Shown here in pieces: positions 1 to 6,145 of a stretch of 7,926 nucleotides of DNA. The stretch's first letter is position 1. Each line of letters starts with the position of its first letter. The position numbers were made by a program, and so were the translations under genes. Origin of the DNA: Actinomycetota bacterium. GTDB lineage: Bacteria > Actinomycetota > Humimicrobiia > Humimicrobiales > Humimicrobiaceae. Location: NCBI GenBank assembly GCA_016927635.1, contig JAFGMJ010000181.1, positions 1-7,926 of the forward strand, written 5' to 3'. The notes under the pieces were generated by a model that saw only the letters and a list, made by a program, of their open reading frames with translations, did not search any database and was not told the DNA's origin.

Positions 1-510
1 ATACTGCTGACAACAGACAAAGAAGTTGCGGATTTAACAGTAAAAGAGATTTACAGCCAGGTTGACAGCCTCTTTGGCACTTATAAAGAAAGGTTCAAAA
101 TAGACGATGTGCTGTCCACGCTTAAGAAACACTGTAAAATAATTGTGCACAGTGACATGGATTTTTTAGTTAAAATATCCAATATTTTTGCGCCTGAGCA
201 TCTTGAGCTTATGGTAAAAGACCCTGACAAAGTGCTTCCGGGCATAAAAAATGCAGGTGCAATATTTATTGGCGATTACACTCCTGTAGCTGCGGGGGAT
301 TATATTTGCGGCACAAACCATATAATACCCACCGCAGGAAATGCAAGGTTTAGCTCACCGCTTGGAGTATATGATTTTTATAAAAAGAGCAGCGTCGCAT
401 ATTACAGCTTCGAGGCTTTAAAAGAAGAACAAAAACATATAAGGGTGCTGTCAGATTTTGAAAATCTGCTTGCCCACAAAAATTCAGTGGAAGTAAGGTT
501 TAAAAAATGA
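1..510 (+). CDS. hisD: Histidinol dehydrogenase, C-terminal part (5' end outside window)
   Basis: This cytoplasmic zinc enzyme performs the last two steps of histidine synthesis, oxidising L-histidinol to histidine with two NAD+. The frame is open from base 1, so only the last 169 codons are seen, about 40% of the usual ~430 residues. The APEHLEL motif (bases 190-210) carries the catalytic Glu-His pair, equivalent to E. coli Glu326/His327. The block GDYTPVAAGDYICGTNH (271-321) holds the zinc-ligand Asp at 298-300 (E. coli Asp360) and a substrate-binding His at 319-321. The final zinc ligand, His in LAHKNSV (475-477), matches E. coli His419. An internal ATG-like or GTG start near 109 would leave an incomplete enzyme, so the true start lies upstream. 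The TGA overlaps the hisC ATG, indicating one operon and probably translational coupling. Nothing suggests decay. The family assignment is very secure. Confidence 0.96.
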   Translation: MLLTTDKEVADLTVKEIYSQVDSLFGTYKERFKIDDVLSTLKKHCKIIVHSDMDFLVKISNIFAPEHLELMVKDPDKVLPGIKNAGAIFIGDYTPVAAGDYICGTNHIIPTAGNARFSSPLGVYDFYKKSSVAYYSFEALKEEQKHIRVLSDFENLLAHKNSVEVRFKK

Positions 511-1628
511 AATTGAAGTTAAAACCATGGATAAACGACCTTCCGGTATATGTTGCCGGAAGGACAATTGAGGAGATAAAAAAGAAATATGGGCTTAAAG
601 AAGTTTATAAAATGGCGTCAAATGAAAACATATTAGGGCCATGCGATGAGGTCAGGCAATATTTAAGCGAAAATCTTGATGACATCAACTATTACCCTGA
701 CAGCGATGCCTATGAAATAAGATATATGATTGCGAGAAAATATGGCTTGCTGGCAGAAAACATAATCATGGGAAACGGCACCGACCAGATAATCGAGATG
801 ATATCTGACTGTTTTATAGACAGGGGCGACAATATTGTTACTGCCGACCCCAATTTTATAATTTATGAAAAGGCTGCCCTTAAATGCGGGGGAGGCGTAA
901 TAAAAGTGCCCCTGGCCAAAGATACATTCAGGCAGGATCCGAAGGCAATAGTAAGCTCAGTTGACAAAAACACTAAAATAGTATTTCTTGCAAACCCGCA
1001 CAACCCAACAGGCACAACAATTGAGGAAAAAGAACTGAGCTTTATGCTTCAAAATATACCTGATGATATAATTGTTGTACTTGATGAGGCATATTATGAA
1101 TATCTTTCTGAGGGCTGTAAAATAGATACTGTCAGTTTTTTAAAAAATAACCCAAACCTGGTATTGCTAAGGACATTTTCCAAGATTTACGGCCTTGCAG
1201 GGCTAAGGATAGGATACGGGATTGCGGGCACTGAAGTCATAAGCGCATTGAATAAAATAAGGATGCCTTTTAATACAAGCCTTATTGCCCAGCGGGCTGC
1301 AGTAAAAGCAATAGAGAATGACTGGTATGCAGAAGAAATAAGGTGGGGCGTTGAAAGCCAGAAAGAGATTTTTTACAAGGTCTTTGAAAAAGAAGGTGTT
1401 GAATATATAAAATCAGAAGCAAACTTCATACTGCTTAACGCAGGTAAACATAGCGGGGAGATAATCGAGAAGCTGCTTAAGGCAGGCTTTATAGTCAGGC
1501 CTGGAGAAAACCTTGGTTTTGCCGGATATATCAGGGTTACTATTTCAAGATCTGAAATAAACAAAAAATTCCTGGATAAATTTGTTAATATATTCAAGCA
1601 GTTTTATGGAAAAAACAGTAAAAAGTAA
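507..1628 (+). CDS. hisC: Histidinol-phosphate aminotransferase
   Basis: This is a 373-residue, PLP-dependent, fold-type I aminotransferase. It converts imidazole-acetol phosphate and glutamate to histidinol phosphate and 2-oxoglutarate, upstream of HisD in the pathway. Visible motifs are SNEN near residues 38-41, the NPHNPTGT loop at 163-170 with Asn166, DEAYYEY at 193-199 with Asp193 facing the PLP ring nitrogen, and TFSKIYGLAGLRIGYG at 223-238. Lys226 is the expected Schiff-base lysine and Arg234 the expected phosphate contact. RPGENLGF at 331-338 and RVTISRS at 343-349 supply the C-terminal substrate arginines. Length is normal for the family. The ATG shares bases with the hisD TGA, and an AAGG lies about 8 bases upstream. 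One oddity is RVTISRSE, where HisC proteins usually read close to R-(I/V)-T-(I/V)-G-T. A related aromatic or cobC-type aminotransferase is possible, but the hisD linkage makes HisC much more likely. Confidence 0.93.
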   Translation: MKLKLKPWINDLPVYVAGRTIEEIKKKYGLKEVYKMASNENILGPCDEVRQYLSENLDDINYYPDSDAYEIRYMIARKYGLLAENIIMGNGTDQIIEMISDCFIDRGDNIVTADPNFIIYEKAALKCGGGVIKVPLAKDTFRQDPKAIVSSVDKNTKIVFLANPHNPTGTTIEEKELSFMLQNIPDDIIVVLDEAYYEYLSEGCKIDTVSFLKNNPNLVLLRTFSKIYGLAGLRIGYGIAGTEVISALNKIRMPFNTSLIAQRAAVKAIENDWYAEEIRWGVESQKEIFYKVFEKEGVEYIKSEANFILLNAGKHSGEIIEKLLKAGFIVRPGENLGFAGYIRVTISRSEINKKFLDKFVNIFKQFYGKNSKK

Positions 1629-1689
1629 AAATATAAATTAAAGCAATTTTTTATCATGCAAACATAACAAAGAGGAAAGGGAAAACACA

Positions 1690-2532
1690 ATGGCAACTAT
1701 ATTGACAGGAAAAAATACTGAAGTTAAATTCGGGCAGGGTCTGCCGACGGTTATAATAGCTGAAAGAATCAACCCTACAGGCAGGAAATCACTGGCTGAG
1801 GAATTAAAAGCAGGAAAACTTGATATTGTCAGAAGTGATGCAATAATTCAGACAGAAGCCGGGGCGCACATACTGGATGTCAATGTCGGTGCTGTCGGTG
1901 TTGATGAAGTCGAAATGCTGCCAAAAGCCATTAAGACTGTTATGGAAGTATCTGACAGGCCAATTTGCATAGACTCTGCAAACCATAAAGCAATAAAGGC
2001 TGCCCTTGAAGTTTATCCATATAAAGCCCTCATAAACTCTGTAAATGGCAAAGAGGAGTCAATGGAAGAGATATTGCCGCTTGCCAAGGAAAGCGGAAGC
2101 GCAGTGGTCTGCCTGACAATGGATGAAACAGGAATAAAAAATGATGTTGAGGCAAGAGTCAATGTCGCAAGAAAAATCATCAAAAGAGCCGTCTCACTTG
2201 GCATATCAAAAGACGACCTTGTTATAGACTGCCTTGTAATGACTGCATCCACTGATGTAAACTCAGGCAAGATAACTCTTGAGACTATGAAACAGGTAGT
2301 TGCTGAATTCGGCGTTTCAACTACCATGGGCGCATCAAATATTAGCTTTGGCATGCCAAACAGGGATCTCTTAAATATTCATTTCCTGACTATGTCAATT
2401 ATAAATGGCCTTACTGCCCCGATAACCGATCCGCTCATCGAAGGTATAATACCTGCAATGAGGGCGGCTGATTTCCTGGCAGGCAGGGACCCTTACGGGA
2501 TGATATACATCTCTGATTACAGGAAAAAATAA
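1690..2532 (+). CDS. Methyltetrahydrofolate:corrinoid methyltransferase-type pterin-binding protein
   Basis: This 280-residue protein is a single TIM barrel of the pterin-binding family that includes AcsE, MtgA-like enzymes and the folate domain of MetH. Such enzymes move a methyl group between methyltetrahydrofolate and the cobalt of a corrinoid protein in the cytoplasm. The sequence shows ERINPTGRK at 25-33, Asp63 in ILDVNVG, Asp95 in CIDSAN, Asn116 in LINSVN, Asp180 in VIDCLVM and Asn217 in GASNISFGMPNR. By alignment from memory, Asp95, Asn116, Asp180 and Asn217 correspond to the pterin-contacting residues of Moorella AcsE. The start is supported by AAAGGG eight bases upstream. It follows hisC by 61 bases, so read-through from the his operon is possible. 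No corrinoid protein, activator or substrate methyltransferase is adjacent, so its partner cannot be named. Dihydropteroate synthase is a common automatic misannotation for this family, and the ERINPTGRK motif argues against it. Confidence 0.85.
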   Translation: MATILTGKNTEVKFGQGLPTVIIAERINPTGRKSLAEELKAGKLDIVRSDAIIQTEAGAHILDVNVGAVGVDEVEMLPKAIKTVMEVSDRPICIDSANHKAIKAALEVYPYKALINSVNGKEESMEEILPLAKESGSAVVCLTMDETGIKNDVEARVNVARKIIKRAVSLGISKDDLVIDCLVMTASTDVNSGKITLETMKQVVAEFGVSTTMGASNISFGMPNRDLLNIHFLTMSIINGLTAPITDPLIEGIIPAMRAADFLAGRDPYGMIYISDYRKK

Positions 2533-2541
2533 TATTTTTCA

Positions 2542-2570
2542 TTGTATTGTCTGGTTAAGTCTTTTATAAT
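2542..2570 (+). promoter_or_regulatory. Candidate sigma70 promoter for the ABC ATPase gene
   Basis: TTGTAT at 2542-2547 and a perfect TATAAT at 2565-2570 are separated by 17 bases. The -35 box matches the consensus at only three of six positions, so the call rests on the -10 box and the spacing. Transcription would start near 2577, giving a leader of roughly 95 bases. A second perfect TATAAT at 2641-2646 lies too close to the start codon and lacks a well-spaced -35 box. Confidence 0.4.
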
Positions 2571-2671
2571 CTATTCTGATAAAGAGTGGATATGGCTTTA
2601 TCTGTGCCCGTTTAAAGTATTTGCAGTTGCGGGACTTTTGTATAATATCCAGTGAAAAAGGAGTCATTGCC

Positions 2672-3769
2672 ATGGCACAGGTGCTTCTTAAGGACTTAAC
2701 CAAGAAATTCGCTGACGTGGTGGCAGTTGATGCAATGAACACCACTATCGAGGACCGCCAGTTCGTGGTTCTGGTCGGGCCTTCCGGATGCGGAAAGACC
2801 ACAACACTTCGCATGATAGCAGGACTTGAGGAGGCTACAGGCGGAGAAATTTTTATAGGGGACAAGCTGGTAAATAATGTGCCCCCAAAAGACAGGGATA
2901 TAGCAATGGTCTTCCAGAACTATGCGCTTTACCCCCACATGAATGTCTATGACAATATGGCATTCGGCTTAAAACTTCGAAAGACCCCAAAGGCAGAAAT
3001 ACAAACCCGGGTCAATGAAGCTGCAAGGATACTAAAAATCGAGGAGCTTTTAAAAAGAAAGCCAAAGCAGCTTTCAGGAGGCCAGAGACAGAGAGTCGCC
3101 CTTGGGCGGGCAATCGTGCGTAACCCGAAAGTATTCCTTATGGATGAGCCTCTTTCAAACCTTGATGCAAAGCTGAGGGTGCAGATGCGTGCTGAGATTG
3201 CAAAGCTGCATGAAAGGCTAAATGCTACCATAGTATATGTAACTCACGATCAGACCGAAGCCATGACAATGGCAGATAAGATAATAATAATGAAAGACGG
3301 TCTTGTACAGCAGGAGGGAGATCCACAGACAGTTTATGATCACCCTGCAAATATATTTGTGGCAGGCTTTATCGGCAGCCCTGCGATGAATTTTTTAGAC
3401 GTGACAGTTACTGACAGTTATACGTTAAAGAATCCTAAGTTTGAAATAAATACAGCCGAAAATATAAAAAAGGTCATAAAAGACAATAATCTAATAGGAA
3501 AAGATATAATAGTAGGCATACGCCCGGAAGACCTTGAAGATAATGAATTTGTACATCACAAACATGACAATGCCACTTTAAATGCTCCTGTGGAAGTCAC
3601 TGAGCCAATGGGAGCTGAAATATATGTTTATATAGATATAGAAGGCGTATTGCTTACAGCAAGGGTAAATCCAAGATCTTCTGCACATGTAGGAAGGCAG
3701 ATAGATTTGCATGTGGACCTTGAAAAGCTTCATCTTTTTGACAAGCAGACAGAAAAAGCATATATATAG
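2672..3769 (+). CDS. Carbohydrate ABC importer ATP-binding subunit (MsmX/UgpC/MalK type)
   Basis: This 365-residue ATPase powers sugar or glycerol-phosphate importers of the CUT1 type at the inner face of the membrane. The nucleotide-binding domain has Walker A GPSGCGKTT at 36-44, Q-loop Gln82, signature LSGGQRQ at 134-140, Walker B VFLMDE at 154-159 and the switch His192 in THDQTEAMTMAD. The C-terminal OB-fold/TOBE regulatory region follows from about residue 240, including VGIRPEDLE at 281-289. The length matches MalK (about 370). I start at the ATG at 2672 because AAAGGAG lies eight bases before it and MAQVLLKDLTKKF is a typical family start; an upstream TTG at 2621 in the same frame has no such support. 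There are no permease or solute-binding genes beside it, and a terminator follows, so it stands alone. This is consistent with a shared ATPase like Bacillus MsmX. The substrate cannot be assigned. Confidence 0.92.
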   Translation: MAQVLLKDLTKKFADVVAVDAMNTTIEDRQFVVLVGPSGCGKTTTLRMIAGLEEATGGEIFIGDKLVNNVPPKDRDIAMVFQNYALYPHMNVYDNMAFGLKLRKTPKAEIQTRVNEAARILKIEELLKRKPKQLSGGQRQRVALGRAIVRNPKVFLMDEPLSNLDAKLRVQMRAEIAKLHERLNATIVYVTHDQTEAMTMADKIIIMKDGLVQQEGDPQTVYDHPANIFVAGFIGSPAMNFLDVTVTDSYTLKNPKFEINTAENIKKVIKDNNLIGKDIIVGIRPEDLEDNEFVHHKHDNATLNAPVEVTEPMGAEIYVYIDIEGVLLTARVNPRSSAHVGRQIDLHVDLEKLHLFDKQTEKAYI

Positions 3770-3786
3770 TTTTTAAAAAATAAAAT

Positions 3787-3815
3787 GAGGGGGCAGAAAT
3801 TAAACTGCCCCCTTT
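3787..3815 (+). terminator. Rho-independent-type hairpin after the ABC ATPase gene
   Basis: GGGGGCAG at 3789-3796 pairs perfectly with CTGCCCCC at 3805-3812 around the 8-base loop AAATTAAA. A flanking A-T pair extends the stem. The T run after it is short (TTT, then AAAATTC), so termination on this strand may be incomplete. The opposite strand has the better T-rich tail, but no gene on that strand leads into it. It separates the ATPase gene from the flavoprotein gene downstream. Confidence 0.75.
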
Positions 3816-3826
3816 AAAATTCTTAT

Positions 3827-3855
3827 TTGTCCTTTACCTTCTCTTTATATAAAAT
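3827..3855 (+). promoter_or_regulatory. Promoter placed for a leaderless mRNA of the flavoprotein gene
   Basis: TTGTCC at 3827-3832 (four of six matches to TTGACA) is followed after exactly 17 bases by TAAAAT at 3850-3855 (five of six matches to TATAAT). Only six bases separate the -10 box from the ATG at 3862, so initiation is expected at or beside the A of the start codon. No Shine-Dalgarno sequence is present in ATTACCTT before the ATG. The arrangement matches the TANNNT-type promoters of leaderless genes known in Deinococcus and actinobacteria. Confidence 0.55.
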
Positions 3856-3861
3856 TACCTT

Positions 3862-5070
3862 ATGCATGATAAAGATTATGATGTGATAATATCCGGCTGC
3901 GGGCCTGCCGGGGCCTTACTTGGCTATCTTCTTGCACAAAGCTCAGTTAAAATCCTCATACTTGAAAAAGAGCAGTTTCCAAGATATAAAACATGTGCGG
4001 GTGGGCTGCAGCACAGGGCAGCAAAACTTATTCCGTTTGACATAAGCCCTGTAATAGAGAGAGTTATAAGCGGCATATATTTTTCTTTTAAAAATCAGAA
4101 TAATATATTAAGAAAATACGGCAGCCCGATTATATACACTGTAAAAAGGCCAGGTTTTGATAATTTCCTTGCCCAAAAAGCTGCGCAGAAGGGCTGTGAA
4201 ATAAAATTCGGCAAAAAAGTAACAGGTTATGAGGTTTTCAGCAATTATGTCATTGTAAAAACAGCCTGCAAAGACTACAGGGCAAAAATACTTGCAGGCG
4301 CAGACGGCGCAAGGGGGGCGGTTCACCGCCAGATTATGCAGGAAAGCAGCTGCAGGAAAATACTCGGCTATGAGGTCGAGATAAGTGCCGGCACAAAAAG
4401 CGTCAATACAGATGGCTTAAAAGATGAAGCCGGTTTGAATCAGGAAATGATTTATAAAGACAAATCGGGCAATAAATTTGATTTTACTGATAATTTAAGG
4501 CTTGACTTTGGCGGGGTAAAAAGAGGTTACTGCTGGGTATTTCCCAAAAGTGATATACTATCATGCGGCATTGGCGCCCCTTTCGGGGATGTAAAAAGCT
4601 TAAAGCCTTATTTCAATTTATTCTTGGAAAAATTCAATTCATATGAGACAGCAGGCAATATTAAAAGCGCAAAAATATATGCACATACAATACCGGTTAT
4701 GGATAAAGATACAAAGTTCTGCGCTGAAAGGGTAGCAACCATTGGCGATGCTGCCTGTCTTGCAGACGGCTTTACGGGCGAGGGTCTGTATAATTGTTTC
4801 AGGAGCGCAATAATACTTAAGGAATGCATAATGGAAGCTTTTGATTTGTCCGATTTTTCATTCAGCAATTATTACGGGAAAATAAATGATTCAATTTATA
4901 AGGAAATAAAATACTCAATGTTGTTTACCAGGGCGTTTTATGCATCCATTAAGTTTTTTTACAAACTTGTAACTGAAAACAGCAGGATTTTTTCATCATG
5001 CTGCCGCATACTCAGGGGTGAAAGATCTTATGCTGATGCATTAAAAAAGCTGGAATTTTTTAAATTTTAA
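3862..5070 (+). CDS. Geranylgeranyl reductase family FAD-dependent oxidoreductase
   Basis: This 402-residue flavoprotein resembles enzymes that saturate isoprenoid double bonds, as in geranylgeranyl groups of quinones, chlorophyll or archaeal lipids. The N-terminal Rossmann motif GCGPAG is at 12-17, with the ribose-binding Glu35. FPRYKTCAGGLQ at 39-50 is the family's Cys-Gly-Gly segment, followed by KRPGFD at 95-100 and GADGA at 146-150. GYCWVFPK at 222-229 and the second FAD motif IGDAACLADGFTGEG at 294-308 complete the pattern. The start is fixed because the Rossmann strand begins at residue 6, leaving no room for a later start. There is no Shine-Dalgarno sequence, and a promoter ends six bases upstream, so translation is probably leaderless. 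The gene sits alone between a terminator and an AT-rich spacer. The real substrate is unknown; related monooxygenases share the FAD motifs, but CAGG and GYCWVFPK favour the reductase family. Confidence 0.86.
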   Translation: MHDKDYDVIISGCGPAGALLGYLLAQSSVKILILEKEQFPRYKTCAGGLQHRAAKLIPFDISPVIERVISGIYFSFKNQNNILRKYGSPIIYTVKRPGFDNFLAQKAAQKGCEIKFGKKVTGYEVFSNYVIVKTACKDYRAKILAGADGARGAVHRQIMQESSCRKILGYEVEISAGTKSVNTDGLKDEAGLNQEMIYKDKSGNKFDFTDNLRLDFGGVKRGYCWVFPKSDILSCGIGAPFGDVKSLKPYFNLFLEKFNSYETAGNIKSAKIYAHTIPVMDKDTKFCAERVATIGDAACLADGFTGEGLYNCFRSAIILKECIMEAFDLSDFSFSNYYGKINDSIYKEIKYSMLFTRAFYASIKFFYKLVTENSRIFSSCCRILRGERSYADALKKLEFFKF

Positions 5071-5131
5071 TATTATTTTAATTATTTTTTTCCCGGCAAT
5101 AGTATTAAAATAATATAAGTATATAAAGACC

Positions 5132-5165
5132 ATAAAAAATTTTGCCATTTTCTGGCCTGTTTTAT
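5132..5165 (+). terminator. Weak candidate terminator hairpin in the AT-rich spacer
   Basis: GCCA at 5144-5147 and TGGC at 5153-5156 form a 4-bp stem around TTTTC. An outer ATAAAA (5132-5137) could pair with TTTTAT (5160-5165) across an internal loop. The stem is short and the T run modest, so this is a tentative call. The rest of the 214-base spacer (5071-5284) is AT-rich and otherwise holds only the promoter and leader described below. Confidence 0.22.
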
Positions 5166-5190
5166 AAAAACCGGCATAAAGCTTATTAAA

Positions 5191-5220
5191 TTAATACAAT
5201 ACTAATTTTTTTGATATAAT
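5191..5220 (+). promoter_or_regulatory. Extended -10 promoter for the phosphoesterase/2PG kinase unit
   Basis: TGATATAAT at 5212-5220 is a perfect TGnTATAAT extended -10 element. A weak -35-like TTAATA lies at 5191-5196 with an 18-base spacer. Initiation near 5227 would give a leader of about 58 bases, ending in the ribosome binding site AAGGAG at 5274-5279, five bases before the ATG. The leader contains GGCATA (5237-5242) and TATGCC (5257-5262), which could form a small hairpin. Confidence 0.55.
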
Positions 5221-5284
5221 ATTTAAAACTTTTTATGGCATAACTAAAAAATAGCATATGCCGGAGTAATTCCAAGGAGCAATT

Positions 5285-6091
5285 ATGACTGAAAACGATA
5301 GAGCAACAGTAATCGTACAGATCTCAGATATTCATGTCGGGGAATCTGAATTTGTTCCAAGCCTTTTAACAAGATGCATTGATGAAATAAACGAGTTAAA
5401 ACCCGACATTGTGATGATAACGGGCGATTTGACAGGGATGGGTTACAGGCGGGAATACGATACTGTTAAAAACTACATATCCCCGATAAAATGCAAAAAT
5501 ATCCTGGTTCAGCCCGGAAACCACGATTCAAGAAATGTCGGCTACATGCATTTCGAAGATCTTTTCGGCCAGAGGTATTCAAGTTTAAAAACAGAGGGGC
5601 TTATAATTGTAGCAGCCGATTCAAGCGAACCAGATCTTGATAATGGCCAGATAGGCCGTGAATACTACAAATGGATATCAAATGAGTTCAAGGGTGCAAA
5701 TCCTGGAGCCTTAAAGATTTTTGCAATGCACCATCATTTAATACCTGTCCCTGGTACTGGAAGGGAAAGAAATATAGTGCATGATGCGGGGGATGTGCTT
5801 GAGGTTCTGGTTGACTGCGATGTTGATATAGTGCTGTGCGGGCATAAGCATGTTCCATATATATGGCGAGTTGAGGACATGTACATTATAACGGCAGGCA
5901 CAGTATCAAGCCTGAGGCTGAGGGGTAGAATAGAGCCAAATTACAATATTATATATTTGAAAGAAAATTCAATAGATATTTACAGAAGATATCCCTTTGA
6001 CAAAATAGAAAAAATAGTCGGTCTTGAGAAAAAAACGGACAAAAGCAAGCTGAATGATAAATTTATCAAGGAAACATCTAAATCAAAATAA
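5285..6091 (+). CDS. Calcineurin-like metallophosphoesterase (class III phosphodiesterase-like)
   Basis: This 268-residue protein has all five metal-binding motifs of the calcineurin-like family. Asp15 and His17 lie in SDIH, Asp48 in TGDLT, Asn79-His80-Asp81 in PGNHD, His149-151 in MHHH and GHKH at 186-189. The layout resembles CpdA and other class III phosphodiesterases, which use a two-metal centre to cleave phosphomono- or diesters. There is no signal peptide or membrane segment, so it should be cytoplasmic. The last 25 residues are rich in lysine and other charged residues and look disordered. The start is supported by AAGGAG five bases upstream. A 2-phosphoglycerate kinase gene begins 54 bases downstream on the same strand, so the two are probably co-transcribed. 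That makes a phosphoglycerate-type substrate a reasonable but unproven guess. A DNA or lipid phosphoesterase role cannot be excluded. Confidence 0.88.
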   Translation: MTENDRATVIVQISDIHVGESEFVPSLLTRCIDEINELKPDIVMITGDLTGMGYRREYDTVKNYISPIKCKNILVQPGNHDSRNVGYMHFEDLFGQRYSSLKTEGLIIVAADSSEPDLDNGQIGREYYKWISNEFKGANPGALKIFAMHHHLIPVPGTGRERNIVHDAGDVLEVLVDCDVDIVLCGHKHVPYIWRVEDMYIITAGTVSSLRLRGRIEPNYNIIYLKENSIDIYRRYPFDKIEKIVGLEKKTDKSKLNDKFIKETSKSK

Positions 6092-6145
6092 TGTTTTTTC
6101 ATTAAGCGGAACATACCATAAACAACAATATGGAGAATCAGTAAT

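Noticed and set aside
2523..2540. GAAAAA...TTTTTC hairpin at the end of the methyltransferase gene as a terminator
   Set aside because: The stem is nearly all A-T, has only six pairs and overlaps the stop codon, so it would be too weak to end transcription.
2641..2646. Perfect TATAAT just upstream of the ABC ATPase as its main promoter
   Set aside because: The best -35-like TTGCAG is only 14 bases away, and a start here would put the ribosome binding site almost at the 5' end of the mRNA. The element at 2542-2570 has better spacing.
2621..2671. TTG at 2621 as start of the ABC ATPase, adding 17 residues
   Set aside because: The added residues are not typical of the family, and AAAGGAG is correctly spaced before the ATG at 2672.
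2539..2865. Minus-strand open frame over the ABC ATPase start, and similar minus-strand frames inside hisC, the methyltransferase, the flavoprotein and the kinase
   Set aside because: They lie opposite genes with full conserved motifs, lack recognisable domains and ribosome binding sites, and are explained as coding shadows.
3404..3421. Short tandem GACAGTTACT/GACAGTTA repeat in the ABC ATPase gene
   Set aside because: It is two near copies inside a normal coding stretch (VTDSY) with no frame change and no sign of a mobile or regulatory element.
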